NCBI GenBank assembly: GCA_964371305.1
Contig: CAYJLA010000009.1
Location: 1-38,999, forward strand
From: CAYJLA01 sp964371305
GTDB taxonomy: Bacteria; Bacillota_I; Bacilli_A; RFN20; CAG-826
DNA: 38,999 bases
Direction: 5' to 3'
The notes under the pieces are model-generated. The model was not told where the DNA came from, made no database searches, and saw only the letters and a list, made by a program, of their open reading frames with translations. Position numbers and translations under genes: made by a program. Of this stretch, positions 9,006-17,591 are shown piece after piece. Position 1 is the first letter of the stretch, and the number at the start of each line of letters is the position of its first letter.

Positions 9006-9172
9006 TTAAAATTTATAAACATACAAGCATCTTTGTCAGGTGGACCTGGTAAAGTAGTGAACAATGAATATTTCGCAGATAAATTCAACTCTTATATTTC
9101 GCTTATTACATAACAGTAGATGGAACTCGCTATAGTAATCATAAAAACATTTTAGAGTTAAAATATTCTTAA
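9006..9172 (+). pseudogene. possible decayed coding fragment after the surface protein
   Basis: The frame of the surface protein stays open for 35 codons after its stop, giving SLSGGPGKVVNNEYFADKFN near 9031-9090. A shifted frame then gives YYITVDGTRYSNHKNILE up to a TAA at 9170-9172. Both peptides have balanced, protein-like composition, unlike random AT-rich DNA. No start codon or ribosome binding site is seen. It may be a remnant of another secreted-protein gene; chance is not excluded. Confidence 0.3.
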
Positions 9173-9265
9173 TATGAAAATATATGTGCGAAAATCGGAT
9201 ATTTTGTTAAATAATACTGCAATAATTGTTTAGATGAATATATTTTTGAATAAATTATTTCTTTA
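9173..9265. other. AT-rich spacer, nothing identified
   Basis: Between the possible decayed fragment and the padR promoter I see no gene, hairpin terminator or repeat. Confidence 0.5.
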
Positions 9266-9326
9266 TTGCATTAACATTAGTTTAATAATATAATATTTAT
9301 AACGATATTCGTTATCGATATTCGTT
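9266..9326 (+). promoter_or_regulatory. padR promoter with tandem 13-base operator
   Basis: TTGCAT (9266-9271) and TATAAT (9289-9294) have the ideal 17-base spacing. Two adjoining copies of a 13-base element, AACGATATTCGTT (9301-9313) and ATCGATATTCGTT (9314-9326), start at the expected transcription start. The first has inverted arms AACGA/TCGTT. This is a likely binding site for the PadR regulator encoded immediately downstream. Confidence 0.65.
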
Positions 9327-9336
9327 AATAATCATT

Positions 9337-9639
9337 ATGGAAAATCAAGTATTGAGAAAATTATTTTTAGGATTCATACAAGTTCATATTTTGCATCATG
9401 CAAATACTGAACCTATTTATGGTAGCTTCATGATTCATGAACTTGCTGAACATGGATATAACATTAGTCCAGGAACTTTATATCCAATACTGCATAATTT
9501 AGAAAAGAGTAATTTACTTCATCAAGAATCAAAACTTGAAAACGGAAAGATTAGAAAATATTACTACATCACCGAAGAAGGTAAAGAAGTGTTAAAATTG
9601 GCGAAGTTGAAAGTTAACGAGCTTAAATCTGAAATATGA
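9337..9639 (+). CDS. PadR family transcriptional regulator
   Basis: This 100-residue winged-helix protein has the PadR signature: a helix around GSFMIHELAEHGYNISPGTLYPILHNLEKSNL (residues 28-60), then the wing with ISRKYY-like IRKYYYITEEGKEVL. It matches the short PadR class that represses neighbouring efflux genes and responds to the exported compound. No Shine-Dalgarno site precedes the ATG. Its last codon overlaps the start of the MFS transporter gene (ATGA), so the two are one operon and probably one function. Confidence 0.9.
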   Translation: MENQVLRKLFLGFIQVHILHHANTEPIYGSFMIHELAEHGYNISPGTLYPILHNLEKSNLLHQESKLENGKIRKYYYITEEGKEVLKLAKLKVNELKSEI

Positions 9640-10889
9640 TTGAGCAAGACGTTAAAAAACTTATAAATAAGGACTTTCAAATAAAGAAATTTTGCTTTTA
9701 TGGTTTTTTAAAGAACTTGAAATTTTATGAACCATATCTAATCATTTTTCTTCTCGCTAGTAATATATCTTTATTTGAAATAGGACTATTAATAGCCATA
9801 AGAGAGTTAGTAATAAATATATTTGAAATACCTTCAGGAATAATTGCCGATCACTTTGGCAGAAAAAAAGAATTATATATTTGTTTTGGTTTTTACATCA
9901 TTTCATTTATTGTTTTCTTTTTTACAGTAAACTTTTATATAGCGATTTTTGCAATGATACTTTTTGGTCTTGGAGAAGCATTTAGATCAGGAACACATAA
10001 AGCCATGATATATTCATATTTAGATTCTAAAAATTTAGAAGATTATAAAGTATATGTATATGGGAAAACAAGAGCATATTCTTTAATTGGGAGTACACTA
10101 AATAGTATTGTTGCAATTGTATTAATACTTGCAGTACCAAACAATCATTACATTTTCTTATGTTCGATTTTGCCATATATATTAAATGTAATACTCATTT
10201 CTACATATCCAAAGTTTTTAGATACATGTGATAAAGTTCATGATAGAAGTCTTAAGGAGTTTCTTAGAACAACCATTTTACAATTAAAAGAAAATAAAAG
10301 TCTTTCAAAAATACTACTTGAAGATGGAATTGTAGAAGGGTCTTTTTCTTACGGGAAGGATCTAATACAACCAATTATAGAAGTCCTTGTAGCAGGTGGT
10401 GGATTGATTTTAATAAGTAGTCTTTCAGCTGATGATAATCTTAAAATTATATTAGGTATAACATATGGAATCTTAAATCTTGCTGGCGCATTATTTTCAA
10501 GGAAAGCATATTTATTTAAACGTAATCGAACAAGTTTACAATGTTTGTTTATAATTCACATATTAATGTTTGTATCATTTGGTTTGCTTGCGTATTTTAC
10601 TAAGCAATATATTATTGTGTGTATTGTATATTTACTACTATTTATTATTCACAGCATGAGAAAACCAATTTTTATAGATGAAATTGATAGTAATATCGAA
10701 AAAAGTAGTAGAGCAACTTATATTAGTGTTGCTGCACAACTTAAGTCTTTATTCCTGATCATACTTGCGCCGTTATTTGGCTTTATAGCAGATTCATATG
10801 GCATCAATTACGTGATGCTAAGTTTATGTATTATATTTTTTCTTACAATACCTATTATTCTCGTTAAAAGAAATAATGACGTTAAGTGA
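9636..10889 (+). CDS. MFS transporter, probable drug or toxic compound exporter
   Basis: This 417-residue major facilitator has about twelve hydrophobic helices. The family A-like loop between helices 2 and 3 is visible as GIIADHFGRKKEL (near residues 67-80). The N-terminal half also has the LFGLGEAFRSGTHKAMIYSYLDS region typical of MFS proteins close to the macrolide/multidrug class. The start overlaps the padR stop by four bases. Regulation by the PadR partner suggests inducible export; the substrate is unknown. Confidence 0.87.
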   Translation: MIEQDVKKLINKDFQIKKFCFYGFLKNLKFYEPYLIIFLLASNISLFEIGLLIAIRELVINIFEIPSGIIADHFGRKKELYICFGFYIISFIVFFFTVNFYIAIFAMILFGLGEAFRSGTHKAMIYSYLDSKNLEDYKVYVYGKTRAYSLIGSTLNSIVAIVLILAVPNNHYIFLCSILPYILNVILISTYPKFLDTCDKVHDRSLKEFLRTTILQLKENKSLSKILLEDGIVEGSFSYGKDLIQPIIEVLVAGGGLILISSLSADDNLKIILGITYGILNLAGALFSRKAYLFKRNRTSLQCLFIIHILMFVSFGLLAYFTKQYIIVCIVYLLLFIIHSMRKPIFIDEIDSNIEKSSRATYISVAAQLKSLFLIILAPLFGFIADSYGINYVMLSLCIIFFLTIPIILVKRNNDVK

Positions 10890-11018
10890 CAATGAAATTA
10901 CTATTAAAAAGATTTATTTTCGTAGTTCAACTAATGGTTGATAAAAGTTAAACTTACAATAAGTATGAACATCATCACATTATGGTAAAATGAATTTAGA
11001 AATACTAGGAGGTATCGC

Positions 11019-11711
11019 ATGGATAAAATTAAAATAGGGAATTTTCTTTATGAGTTACGTAAAGAAAAGGAGCTAACTCAGGCAGATGTATCAACAATTT
11101 GTTGTGTAAGTATACAGGCAGTATCAAAATGGGAAAACGGTGATTCAATTCCAGATGTCGAATTATTACAGACGCTTGCTAAATTTTATAATATTTCCAT
11201 TGAAGAATTATTAAATGGTGAAAAAGATATTAGGATCAATGAAACAAATAATGAGGAAGTTAATAGTATAGGACACGACTTAAATACTACAAAAAAATTA
11301 AGAAAAAATGTTGTTGCAGTACAATTATGTGGAGTAGTTGCTTATTTAGTTGCAATATTTCTTTCTTACTTGACACCTTTTGTAAGTTCGTATGCGGGCC
11401 TTAATGCATATGCTTCGTTCAATGTATACGATGTTTTATCTTCTGATGTCTATGATGTTGGCAACTACGTTACATTAATAAGCTTATTAATTACAGTTGC
11501 GTTTGTGGTAGTGCAGCTTCTTTACATTTTTAATGTTTTTAGTCAGAAATATATAAAAGCAATAACAACAATATTTACGATTCAATGCATAACATTAATT
11601 TGTATGCTTTGGTGGGGTGCAATGAGTATTGGGATATATTTACTAATAATCTTTAATGCTGTTTACTATATAGTTTTAAGAGTTTTGTTTAATAAAAATT
11701 ATTTATTTTGA
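11019..11711 (+). CDS. XRE-type HTH regulator with four membrane helices
   Basis: Residues 3-65 form a Cro/C1-type helix-turn-helix domain (ELRKEKELTQADVSTICCVS, then the recognition helix with QAVSKWENGDSIPD). A linker follows, and then four hydrophobic segments (about residues 98-120, 145-168, 178-198 and 202-224). The architecture is that of membrane-bound regulators that sense the envelope or a partner protein. AGGAGG precedes the ATG. The secreted, C-terminally anchored protein gene 40 bases downstream is in the same direction and is a candidate partner or target. The signal sensed is unknown. Confidence 0.85.
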   Translation: MDKIKIGNFLYELRKEKELTQADVSTICCVSIQAVSKWENGDSIPDVELLQTLAKFYNISIEELLNGEKDIRINETNNEEVNSIGHDLNTTKKLRKNVVAVQLCGVVAYLVAIFLSYLTPFVSSYAGLNAYASFNVYDVLSSDVYDVGNYVTLISLLITVAFVVVQLLYIFNVFSQKYIKAITTIFTIQCITLICMLWWGAMSIGIYLLIIFNAVYYIVLRVLFNKNYLF

Positions 11712-11750
11712 GTTAAATTATTGTAATAATATAGTTATAGGAGAACAAAT

Positions 11751-12641
11751 ATGAAAAAAATTATATTTTGTTTATTGGTTTTAGCTACAATTCCTTTAAC
11801 TATAGCATCGCCAATTGAAGCATCAGCAAATATGGCTCAGCCAATACCAGCAAGTATTGGTACAAGTGTGACATTTGAAAAAAATGAAGATATAAGTGTA
11901 TTAAGTGAAGTATTAGATATTAAAGTAGTTGGTGGTGTAGCTGATATAAGCGCAACATACACAATGAAAAACATTACTGATGTTGAAGTAACGACTGAGT
12001 CTATGTTCCTTACTCCTAATATCGAAGGAGATACTGCTAAAGTAGTTGTAAATGAAGTAGAAGTATCATACTTAAAAGAAACTTATTACTTTGAAGAATA
12101 TGATCCAAATGTAACTTTACAAGACTGGGAATATGTAGTTTTAAACGCAGAAGAAGAAAAAGGGTACTATAATGATGTAGCGACAATTACTTTTGAAATG
12201 GTATTTGCTCCATCAGAACAATTTGATGTAACTGTTAGTTATAAATACTTACTTGGTGGTAGACCAACCGACAATGCTTCTTATAGACATGGTGAAATCC
12301 ATTATTATTTAACACCTGCTTCAATGTGGAATGGCTTTGAAAAATTAACTATAAATCTTTATCTTGATGAATATAATCCTATAATTACAAAAAGTAATCT
12401 CAGCTTTACTAAACTTGATGTTTTTCAGTATAAATATAGCTCAGATACACTTCCAGATGATGATTTAACTATTGAGATTGGAAGAAGTGCTATTTCTGTT
12501 TTTCTTGAACACGGTTTAAGTCCTGTAGCATGGGTTGCAATAGCAGTTGTTTCAGGTGTTACTCTTCTTGTTGTTGGCGGTATAACTATTACTATAATTC
12601 TTGTTAAGAAAAAAAATAAGTCTATTAAAACTAGTGAATAG
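11751..12641 (+). CDS. secreted protein with C-terminal membrane anchor, unknown
   Basis: This 296-residue protein has a signal peptide (about residues 1-27, ending near EASA), a beta-rich extracellular domain (residues 28-255) and one C-terminal helix (about residues 259-284) followed by a lysine-rich stop-transfer tail. The ectodomain alternates short strands and includes acidic segments such as YFEEYDPNVTLQDWEYVV. Its opening resembles secreted DUF4424-like proteins, but that similarity is only an impression. AGGAG lies before the ATG. It follows the XRE membrane regulator closely and could be exported surface machinery controlled by it. Confidence 0.8.
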   Translation: MKKIIFCLLVLATIPLTIASPIEASANMAQPIPASIGTSVTFEKNEDISVLSEVLDIKVVGGVADISATYTMKNITDVEVTTESMFLTPNIEGDTAKVVVNEVEVSYLKETYYFEEYDPNVTLQDWEYVVLNAEEEKGYYNDVATITFEMVFAPSEQFDVTVSYKYLLGGRPTDNASYRHGEIHYYLTPASMWNGFEKLTINLYLDEYNPIITKSNLSFTKLDVFQYKYSSDTLPDDDLTIEIGRSAISVFLEHGLSPVAWVAIAVVSGVTLLVVGGITITIILVKKKNKSIKTSE

Positions 12642-12803
12642 TTTAACGCTATCGATTTTTTATATTGATTTAAAACGAAACAATTATAAAAGTTAATGCA
12701 GTTTTTGCGATTGTCGTGTTTTTATCGAAGTTATTGCGGTATTTAAAGTTATTGCAGTTTACTTTTAGTTCCTAGATCAGTCTTTTGTTGTCTCTTTATT
12801 CTC
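12642..12803. repeat. spacer with short repeats at one end of the transposase relic
   Basis: Three similar motifs occur: TTAATGCAGTTTTT (12693), TTATTGCGGTATTT (near 12731) and TTATTGCAGTTTAC (12749). The last contains ATTGCAGTTT (12751-12760), whose exact reverse complement AAACTGCAAT appears at about 14009-14018 on the other side of the transposase relic. These may be remains of the element's terminal inverted repeats. Confidence 0.4.
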
Positions 12804-13932
12804 TTAAAAAATGAACTTATGTTTCGTTAGTTTTCGAGTTACATCTTCGCCAAATACTTTTTCGAGCAATTCTGTTGGAAGATAACCAGAAAGAGTTTTC
12901 GATTTTAATGAGTTTATAGAATATTCAATTCCACGTAATTTGCCTGAATTTAATGTGGCATTGTTTGTGCCTTGAGGCATATATTTGCGTAGTAATCTAT
13001 TCTGTTTTCAACTAATGCTTTTTGTACAGAAACATACGGATCGCAATAAAATATTCTTGTTCTTAATTTTCCCTCTTGATCGAATTCAATATCTATAAAA
13101 TTGCTAAGCGAAGATTCCTATCTGTTAATATAACATTAAAAATACTTGAAAATTCTTTTTGCCAAGTAGCTTTTGCAAATAATTAAACACGCTTACAATC
13201 TTATTGGATGACTTATTTTCTACTGCAAATATAAGTGTATAATTTATGTGTTTGATTACAAGTGTTAATATATCTATGTGGTTTCCTCTGGATTTTCCAA
13301 GGAAGTCCATTTCACACACAAAGATGTTGGTGTTCATGGTGTATTTGAGAAAATCCGCATATGTTTTATGGGATCGATCGATGCTTTTGTTCTCTTTATA
13401 CTCGTACTCCTTCTGTCTCTTTTTTCGTATTTTGTATGAAGTTATAACTTTGCCATCTATGTTTGGTATTCTTTATTTCTTTAACAAATTATATATGGTG
13501 GATTCACTTATATAAAATGTATCAACGCGCATAATAGTTTGATGAACACTTAAACCAGCATCAATGCATAATGCTATATGTGCGCTAAATTATTTAATGA
13601 TTCGTTGACAAACTAACGTGATTTTTTGAGTGTCTTTTCTTCACACAGTTGTGAATTTCTGCCGTTTTCGGATTGTACTCATATTTAGAATATCCACAGT
13701 TGGTATATTTCTTTGAGCACCCATTGCACACAAACGGATAACTTAATAAATTAGGACAAGTTTTCGGATTGTTCACTTTTGATTTTAATACAGCCTTCTT
13801 CTTCAATTCTTTAGATATAGTTGTAGGGTGTTTATCTAAACTTTCCGCAATCTGTTTTGCAGTTAATCTATGGCAAACGCCGGAAAGAATTACTTTTCTT
13901 TGTGTTTCTGTTATATGATTCCATGTTTTCAT
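12804..13932 (-). pseudogene. IS30-family transposase, degraded
   Basis: The N-terminal part (13932 to about 13594) is intact and has an IS30-type helix-turn-helix (ITETQRKVILSGVCHRLTAK, then SLDKHPTTISKEL) and a Cys-rich stretch. RBS AAAGGAGAAAAT precedes its ATG. Beyond 13600 the reading needs a frameshift. It then passes an in-frame stop near 13474, goes through the catalytic core with VCEMDFLGKSRGN (first Asp), shifts again near 13125 before IFYCDPYVSVQKALVEN (the catalytic Glu), and shifts a third time near 13000 before LLRKYMPQGTNN and a natural stop at 12804-12806. With at least three frameshifts and one stop it cannot make an active transposase. Confidence 0.85.
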
Positions 13933-14008
13933 ATTTTCTCCTTTCGACTGACTTAGGAATCAATAATATTCTAATTAATTTTTAATGAGTTGCATTTACT
14001 TATGGAAA

Positions 14009-14018
14009 ACTGCAATTG
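14009..14018. repeat. possible second inverted-repeat end of the IS30-type relic
   Basis: AAACTGCAAT is the exact reverse complement of ATTGCAGTTT at 12751-12760 and lies about 75 bases upstream of the transposase start, at the distance expected for an element end. At ten bases the match could be chance. Confidence 0.35.
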
Positions 14019-14070
14019 AAAAAAATAATCTCATCAAAACACCAAACGAATTCGAACTTGAAAAGTTAAA

Positions 14071-14127
14071 GCAAATGATGTAAAATAAAATAGAAATTAG
14101 ATGTCTAAAATGTCTCACATCATTTGC
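14071..14127. repeat. 11-base perfect inverted repeat before a secreted-protein gene
   Basis: GCAAATGATGT (14071-14081) and ACATCATTTGC (14117-14127) are exact reverse complements separated by 35 bases. Together they could form a hairpin in the leader of the gene at 14166 or mark two regulator half-sites. There is no U-run after it, so it is not a clear terminator. Confidence 0.5.
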
Positions 14128-14165
14128 GAGCTAGCATCAGTGTAATATCGAAAGGATAATTAACT

Positions 14166-14966
14166 ATGAAAATTAAAAAAATATTAAGTATAATGTCATT
14201 AATCGGACTTGTTGCACTCGTGAGTGTACTTGTTGAAGCTAATAAGGCCATCGTTTCACCTGATGCGCAAAATGAAATGTATACAATGACTTTTTCAAAT
14301 GAACAAAACAAGTTACTAAATGATTTAGATTCGATAGAACATAGATTTAATTACGTGACAGATCTTGGTAATGACGTCGACATGCTTGCATTCGGCCTTA
14401 ATGTTTTATCTAATGGATGGGGAACTTTTAACGGCGATAATGGATGGTTGCAAATAGAGAGTCCTCTTAGCAATATGCAATCAATTACTATAAACACAAT
14501 TGCATCAACAAGTGAGCTAGAACTAGGCTTCAGTCATTATGGCTATGAAAATAACTATATTACTTTAAATCCTGTTAACGAGGTTTATAACTATAATTTC
14601 ACTGAATCAACAAATTTTTTCTATTTATATTTTTTTGGTGAAGCGAATGTGGATATAATTTCAATGACTATTACTTATACTTGTGCTAGCCAAATTGCTG
14701 ATCCGTTTCTTCATACTTGGTATAAATCAAAATCTAATACATCAGGAGAAACCATAGAGCTAAAAAGTAACTTTGTCGCATACGATTATAAAATAAATGA
14801 TATAAGTGACAGAATTACATTTGAAATTATATCAGGAAATGGAACACTTGATGGTTCAACATTTACATATGGTCCAGCAGGAGACGTTACTATTGTAAAA
14901 GTTAGTTTAACAGATAGTGAAGGTAGAACTGCAAAACCTATTGATTTAACTTTAACTGCTACATAG
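14166..14966 (+). CDS. secreted beta-rich protein, unknown
   Basis: This 266-residue protein begins with a signal peptide (basic start, hydrophobic residues 8-23). The middle (about 75-175) alternates strands with the pattern SNGWGTFNGDNGWLQI and a series of Asn- and Tyr-rich strands, reminiscent of carbohydrate- or ligand-binding sandwich domains. The C-terminal 80 residues look like a bacterial Ig-like domain: ISGNGTLDGSTFTYGPAG, then VSLTDSEGRT. There is no membrane anchor, lipobox or cell-wall signal, so it is probably released or held by other factors. AAAGGA precedes the ATG. No function is assigned. Confidence 0.75.
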   Translation: MKIKKILSIMSLIGLVALVSVLVEANKAIVSPDAQNEMYTMTFSNEQNKLLNDLDSIEHRFNYVTDLGNDVDMLAFGLNVLSNGWGTFNGDNGWLQIESPLSNMQSITINTIASTSELELGFSHYGYENNYITLNPVNEVYNYNFTESTNFFYLYFFGEANVDIISMTITYTCASQIADPFLHTWYKSKSNTSGETIELKSNFVAYDYKINDISDRITFEIISGNGTLDGSTFTYGPAGDVTIVKVSLTDSEGRTAKPIDLTLTAT

Positions 14967-15171
14967 AATCTGCATAATTATATTAACTTCATTATTCTTA
15001 AACAACTTTTCTCAAAGTTTACATAATAGTGGAGTTTTTTAATAAGTTTAATAAACGTATGACATTTGTTAGCTTTACAATAAGTTATTAAGAAACTTCG
15101 AGTAGATACAATTCAGAAAGTACTTCACTTAGTAATTCGATTTTATCTAAAATATGTGAATTATCTTAATA
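14967..15171. other. AT-rich intergenic stretch, no gene identified
   Basis: Apart from a small hairpin (AACTTT-TCTC-AAAGTT near 15005) without a U-tract, nothing is supported. A 25-codon minus-strand open frame near 15108-15184 reads like protein but has no start codon. Confidence 0.5.
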
Positions 15172-15200
15172 TTGACAACAATTACTACAATTGTTTGTAT
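15172..15200 (+). promoter_or_regulatory. TTGACA promoter with a 17-base inverted repeat as its spacer
   Basis: TTGACA (15172-15177) is followed after exactly 17 bases by TTGTAT (15195-15200). The whole spacer is an inverted repeat, ACAATT-ACTAC-AATTGT (15178-15194), with the TACAATTGT core reminiscent of BlaI/CopY-type operators. A repressor bound there would block the promoter. No such regulator is encoded in the window. Confidence 0.5.
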
Positions 15201-15287
15201 TTTCTATTAAAAATTTATAAAATCATAGCAGATATATCCTATATGTGATAATGTATGTATGTTTAGTTAGGAATTATTTTAACCTTC

Positions 15288-15383
15288 GTGTTTGTTGTAA
15301 TATTTTTCGTAAGAAGAGGCATTATAAGCGGCGCGAAAGAAGAGTTAGATAGAAGAGAAAAAATAAAACAAATGGAGCTTTAG
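15288..15383 (+). CDS. possible 31-residue membrane peptide, GTG start
   Basis: From GTG at 15288 the frame encodes a hydrophobic segment (MFVVIFFV), then RR and a charged amphipathic helix ending KQMEL. It stops four bases before the ATG of the DUF1349 gene, which suggests translational coupling. AGGA lies 15-18 bases upstream, a little far. It could be a real small membrane protein or the C-terminal stub of a lost larger one. Confidence 0.4.
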   Translation: MFVVIFFVRRGIISGAKEELDRREKIKQMEL

Positions 15384-15387
15384 TAAG

Positions 15388-15996
15388 ATGAATTTAATTG
15401 ATTTATGCAAAGATTTTCAGTGGATAAATAAACCTCAAAATTACATAATTAAAGCGGGTTTTGTTGAGATAATTACTCAGCCGCACACTGATTTGTGGCA
15501 AAAAACATACTATAAATTTATTAATGATAATGCACATTTATTTCAAATGAAGTCAAAAGAGAAATCATTTACTTTCGAAGTGTTATGTGAATTTAATACA
15601 ACTCACAGATTTGATCAATGCGGTATAGCAATTTATCTTGATAGTGAGAATTGGATGAAGGCTTCAAGTGAGTATGAAAATCTAGATATACAACATCTTG
15701 GCAGTGTTGTAACAAATGGTGGATATTCAGATTGGGCAACTTGTGAAATAAGTTCAACAATAAATAAAATATGGTATAGATTAAGTCGAAGAGAATTTGA
15801 TTTTAAAATCGAATATTCATTGGATGGTTTAGATTTTAAACAGATGAGAATTTTTCATTTGAATAAAGCAATTGATGAAGTATCTTTTGGAGTATACGCT
15901 TGTAGTCCTGAAAACTCATCTTTCAAAGCTAAATTCACTAATTTTAAGTACGGAAAATGTTTGTGGTTAGATCATGATGGACAGCAACCGGATTAA
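15388..15996 (+). CDS. DUF1349 family protein (concanavalin-like fold)
   Basis: This 202-residue cytoplasmic protein matches the DUF1349 family along its full length. The recognisable stretches in order are FQWINKPQNYIIK, DLWQKTYYKFINDNAHLF, DQCGIAIYLDSENWMKAS, LGSVVTNGGYSDWAT, WYRLSRREFDFKIEYSLDG and FGVYACSPENSSFKAKFTNF. Members have a jelly-roll fold related to glycan-binding or glycosidase-like proteins and their role is unproven. There is no signal peptide. A lipoprotein gene follows 18 bases later in the same direction. Confidence 0.9.
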   Translation: MNLIDLCKDFQWINKPQNYIIKAGFVEIITQPHTDLWQKTYYKFINDNAHLFQMKSKEKSFTFEVLCEFNTTHRFDQCGIAIYLDSENWMKASSEYENLDIQHLGSVVTNGGYSDWATCEISSTINKIWYRLSRREFDFKIEYSLDGLDFKQMRIFHLNKAIDEVSFGVYACSPENSSFKAKFTNFKYGKCLWLDHDGQQPD

Positions 15997-16014
15997 AACT
16001 AAAAGGAAAAAATT

Positions 16015-16695
16015 ATGAAAGCAAAAATATTAGTTTTAAGTTTGATTGGAACAGTTATACTTCCTAGCTGTAGCAATGTAGTAAGTTATGAAGAGTTTAA
16101 GTCTAAACATGATGAAATGACATCAAAGTTGTCTACAAGTTTTGATACATTAAAATGTGTATACTCAATTTCTTATAGCAATGATGAAGAGTGGGGTAAA
16201 AGTTCATCAACATATTATATTGACGATGTTAATAGCTATATGAGAAGAGACTTTAGTTATATGTCTAGCTTATCTACTGGAGGAATTGGAGAAAATGGCA
16301 GTGAATGGCTTTTTGAAGAAGATGGAGATTGGCATCATTTGATAAGTTACAAAAATCCTGACATGAATTTAATTGGCGATTATGGATATATTGAGTTTGA
16401 AGAGTTAATTACCGATGCAAAATCGGATATGATATTTACAAATGCATTGTTGAACGCCATTGACGAAGAAACAATATATGTTTTTGAAATTGAGCAAACA
16501 AATGATAACGATATTACTTTCAAGCTTTCTGAAGGAAAAAGTTTTTACTCCATTAGATATTTAAATAATAAAATTGCCCACTTTACTTTAAAATCAGTAA
16601 ACAAAGGTGACGAACAAATTATTTCTACCATTTATGAGTATGATGTTGAAATTAATCACGATGAATTAGATCTTAATGATTTTAACGCTAATTAA
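16015..16695 (+). CDS. lipoprotein, unknown
   Basis: A lipoprotein signal with lipobox LPSC (Cys19) heads this 226-residue protein. The mature part is acidic and rich in Ser, Asp and Tyr with a repeating strand pattern (CVYSISYSNDEEWG, SSTYYIDDVNSYMRRDFSYM, EYDVEINHDELDLNDF), which suggests a beta-sheet sandwich exposed at the surface. AAAGGAAAAA precedes the ATG. Its stop codon overlaps the stop codon of the convergent ABC permease gene, with no terminator in between. No family is recognised. Confidence 0.8.
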   Translation: MKAKILVLSLIGTVILPSCSNVVSYEEFKSKHDEMTSKLSTSFDTLKCVYSISYSNDEEWGKSSSTYYIDDVNSYMRRDFSYMSSLSTGGIGENGSEWLFEEDGDWHHLISYKNPDMNLIGDYGYIEFEELITDAKSDMIFTNALLNAIDEETIYVFEIEQTNDNDITFKLSEGKSFYSIRYLNNKIAHFTLKSVNKGDEQIISTIYEYDVEINHDELDLNDFNAN

Positions 16696-17591
16696 TTTTT
16701 CTTTTTCATTCTTGCAAATCTTATAATAAGACAAATTAATAAAATTAATACAAAACCAAAAACCATTAATATAATAGACCAAGTTGGAATTAAACTATCT
16801 CCTATCCATAGTTCGATTCCATAACTTTTAGCGAGCTCTCCAGATAGCATGTCCATATCCATAGATGTGGCGGACGTAATGTTTAACAAAAATGATTGCC
16901 TTGCTAATACCGTTAGTTGCAAAAATGGTAAAGTTGAAATAATATCTCCAACTGGTGAACCAAATTGTCCAACAGGAATATATGCTCCTGAGATAAATCC
17001 TATTAATGTACCTAGTATCGTTCCAAGTGCGCCTAGTATTTGATTCCTTTTAATAAACGAAATAAGTAGTAACATAAAAACGTTTGCAAACAACAAAGAA
17101 AACAAAGTAACTAAAATAATATAACCAAACTGTGCAAAGGTGAACGAAACGCCATAAATAATTAGGAAATAAAATTCGAATAGTAAAACAAAGACGATTA
17201 ATAACAAAAACCCAACAATGAATGAAGATAGTAAGTAAGAAATCAATAGCGAATTTCTTTTTATTGGAGCAACCATATAATCATTTAATGCATTTGTTTC
17301 ATTGTCATTTACTATTTGACCTAAAGTAACTAAAGATATAGTTATGCTGCCCATCGGAATTATTGCAGCAAAGATCATTGAGTCTACTATCCATTGCAGT
17401 TCTTTTTCCTCAATAACCATTCCAGGGATTGATGCAAACACATCTACCCATGATTGTGTAAACATATCTTGAAGAACTAAAAAATGGAGAGCGATAATTA
17501 TTATAACCGAAAGTGTGGCAAACAAAATGTTTGATTTCGTCCTAAAGAAAAGTAGAATATTTCTCCTCGTTAAAGCAATTAAATTATTCAC
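16692..17591 (-). CDS. ABC-2 type exporter permease
   Basis: This 299-residue membrane protein has six hydrophobic segments and the ABC-2 layout: a first helix after the RRNILLFFRTK lead, a large loop with the conserved LGQIVNDNETNALNDYMVAPIKRNSLL (near residues 85-110), and the FISGAYIPVGQFG motif near residue 200. It would form the channel of an exporter with the ATPase encoded just upstream, whose coding region overlaps it by eight bases. Such pairs export drugs, lipids, lantibiotics or sodium, and the substrate is not visible here. Confidence 0.88.
   Translation of the reverse strand: MNNLIALTRRNILLFFRTKSNILFATLSVIIIIALHFLVLQDMFTQSWVDVFASIPGMVIEEKELQWIVDSMIFAAIIPMGSITISLVTLGQIVNDNETNALNDYMVAPIKRNSLLISYLLSSFIVGFLLLIVFVLLFEFYFLIIYGVSFTFAQFGYIILVTLFSLLFANVFMLLLISFIKRNQILGALGTILGTLIGFISGAYIPVGQFGSPVGDIISTLPFLQLTVLARQSFLLNITSATSMDMDMLSGELAKSYGIELWIGDSLIPTWSIILMVFGFVLILLICLIIRFARMKKKN

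Noticed and set aside
13246..13515. A plus-strand 89-codon open frame
   Set aside because: It is antisense to the IS30-type catalytic core and has no ribosome binding site.
15108..15184. Short minus-strand coding fragment
   Set aside because: It has only 25 codons, no start and no similarity that I recognise. It overlaps the promoter of the next operon.
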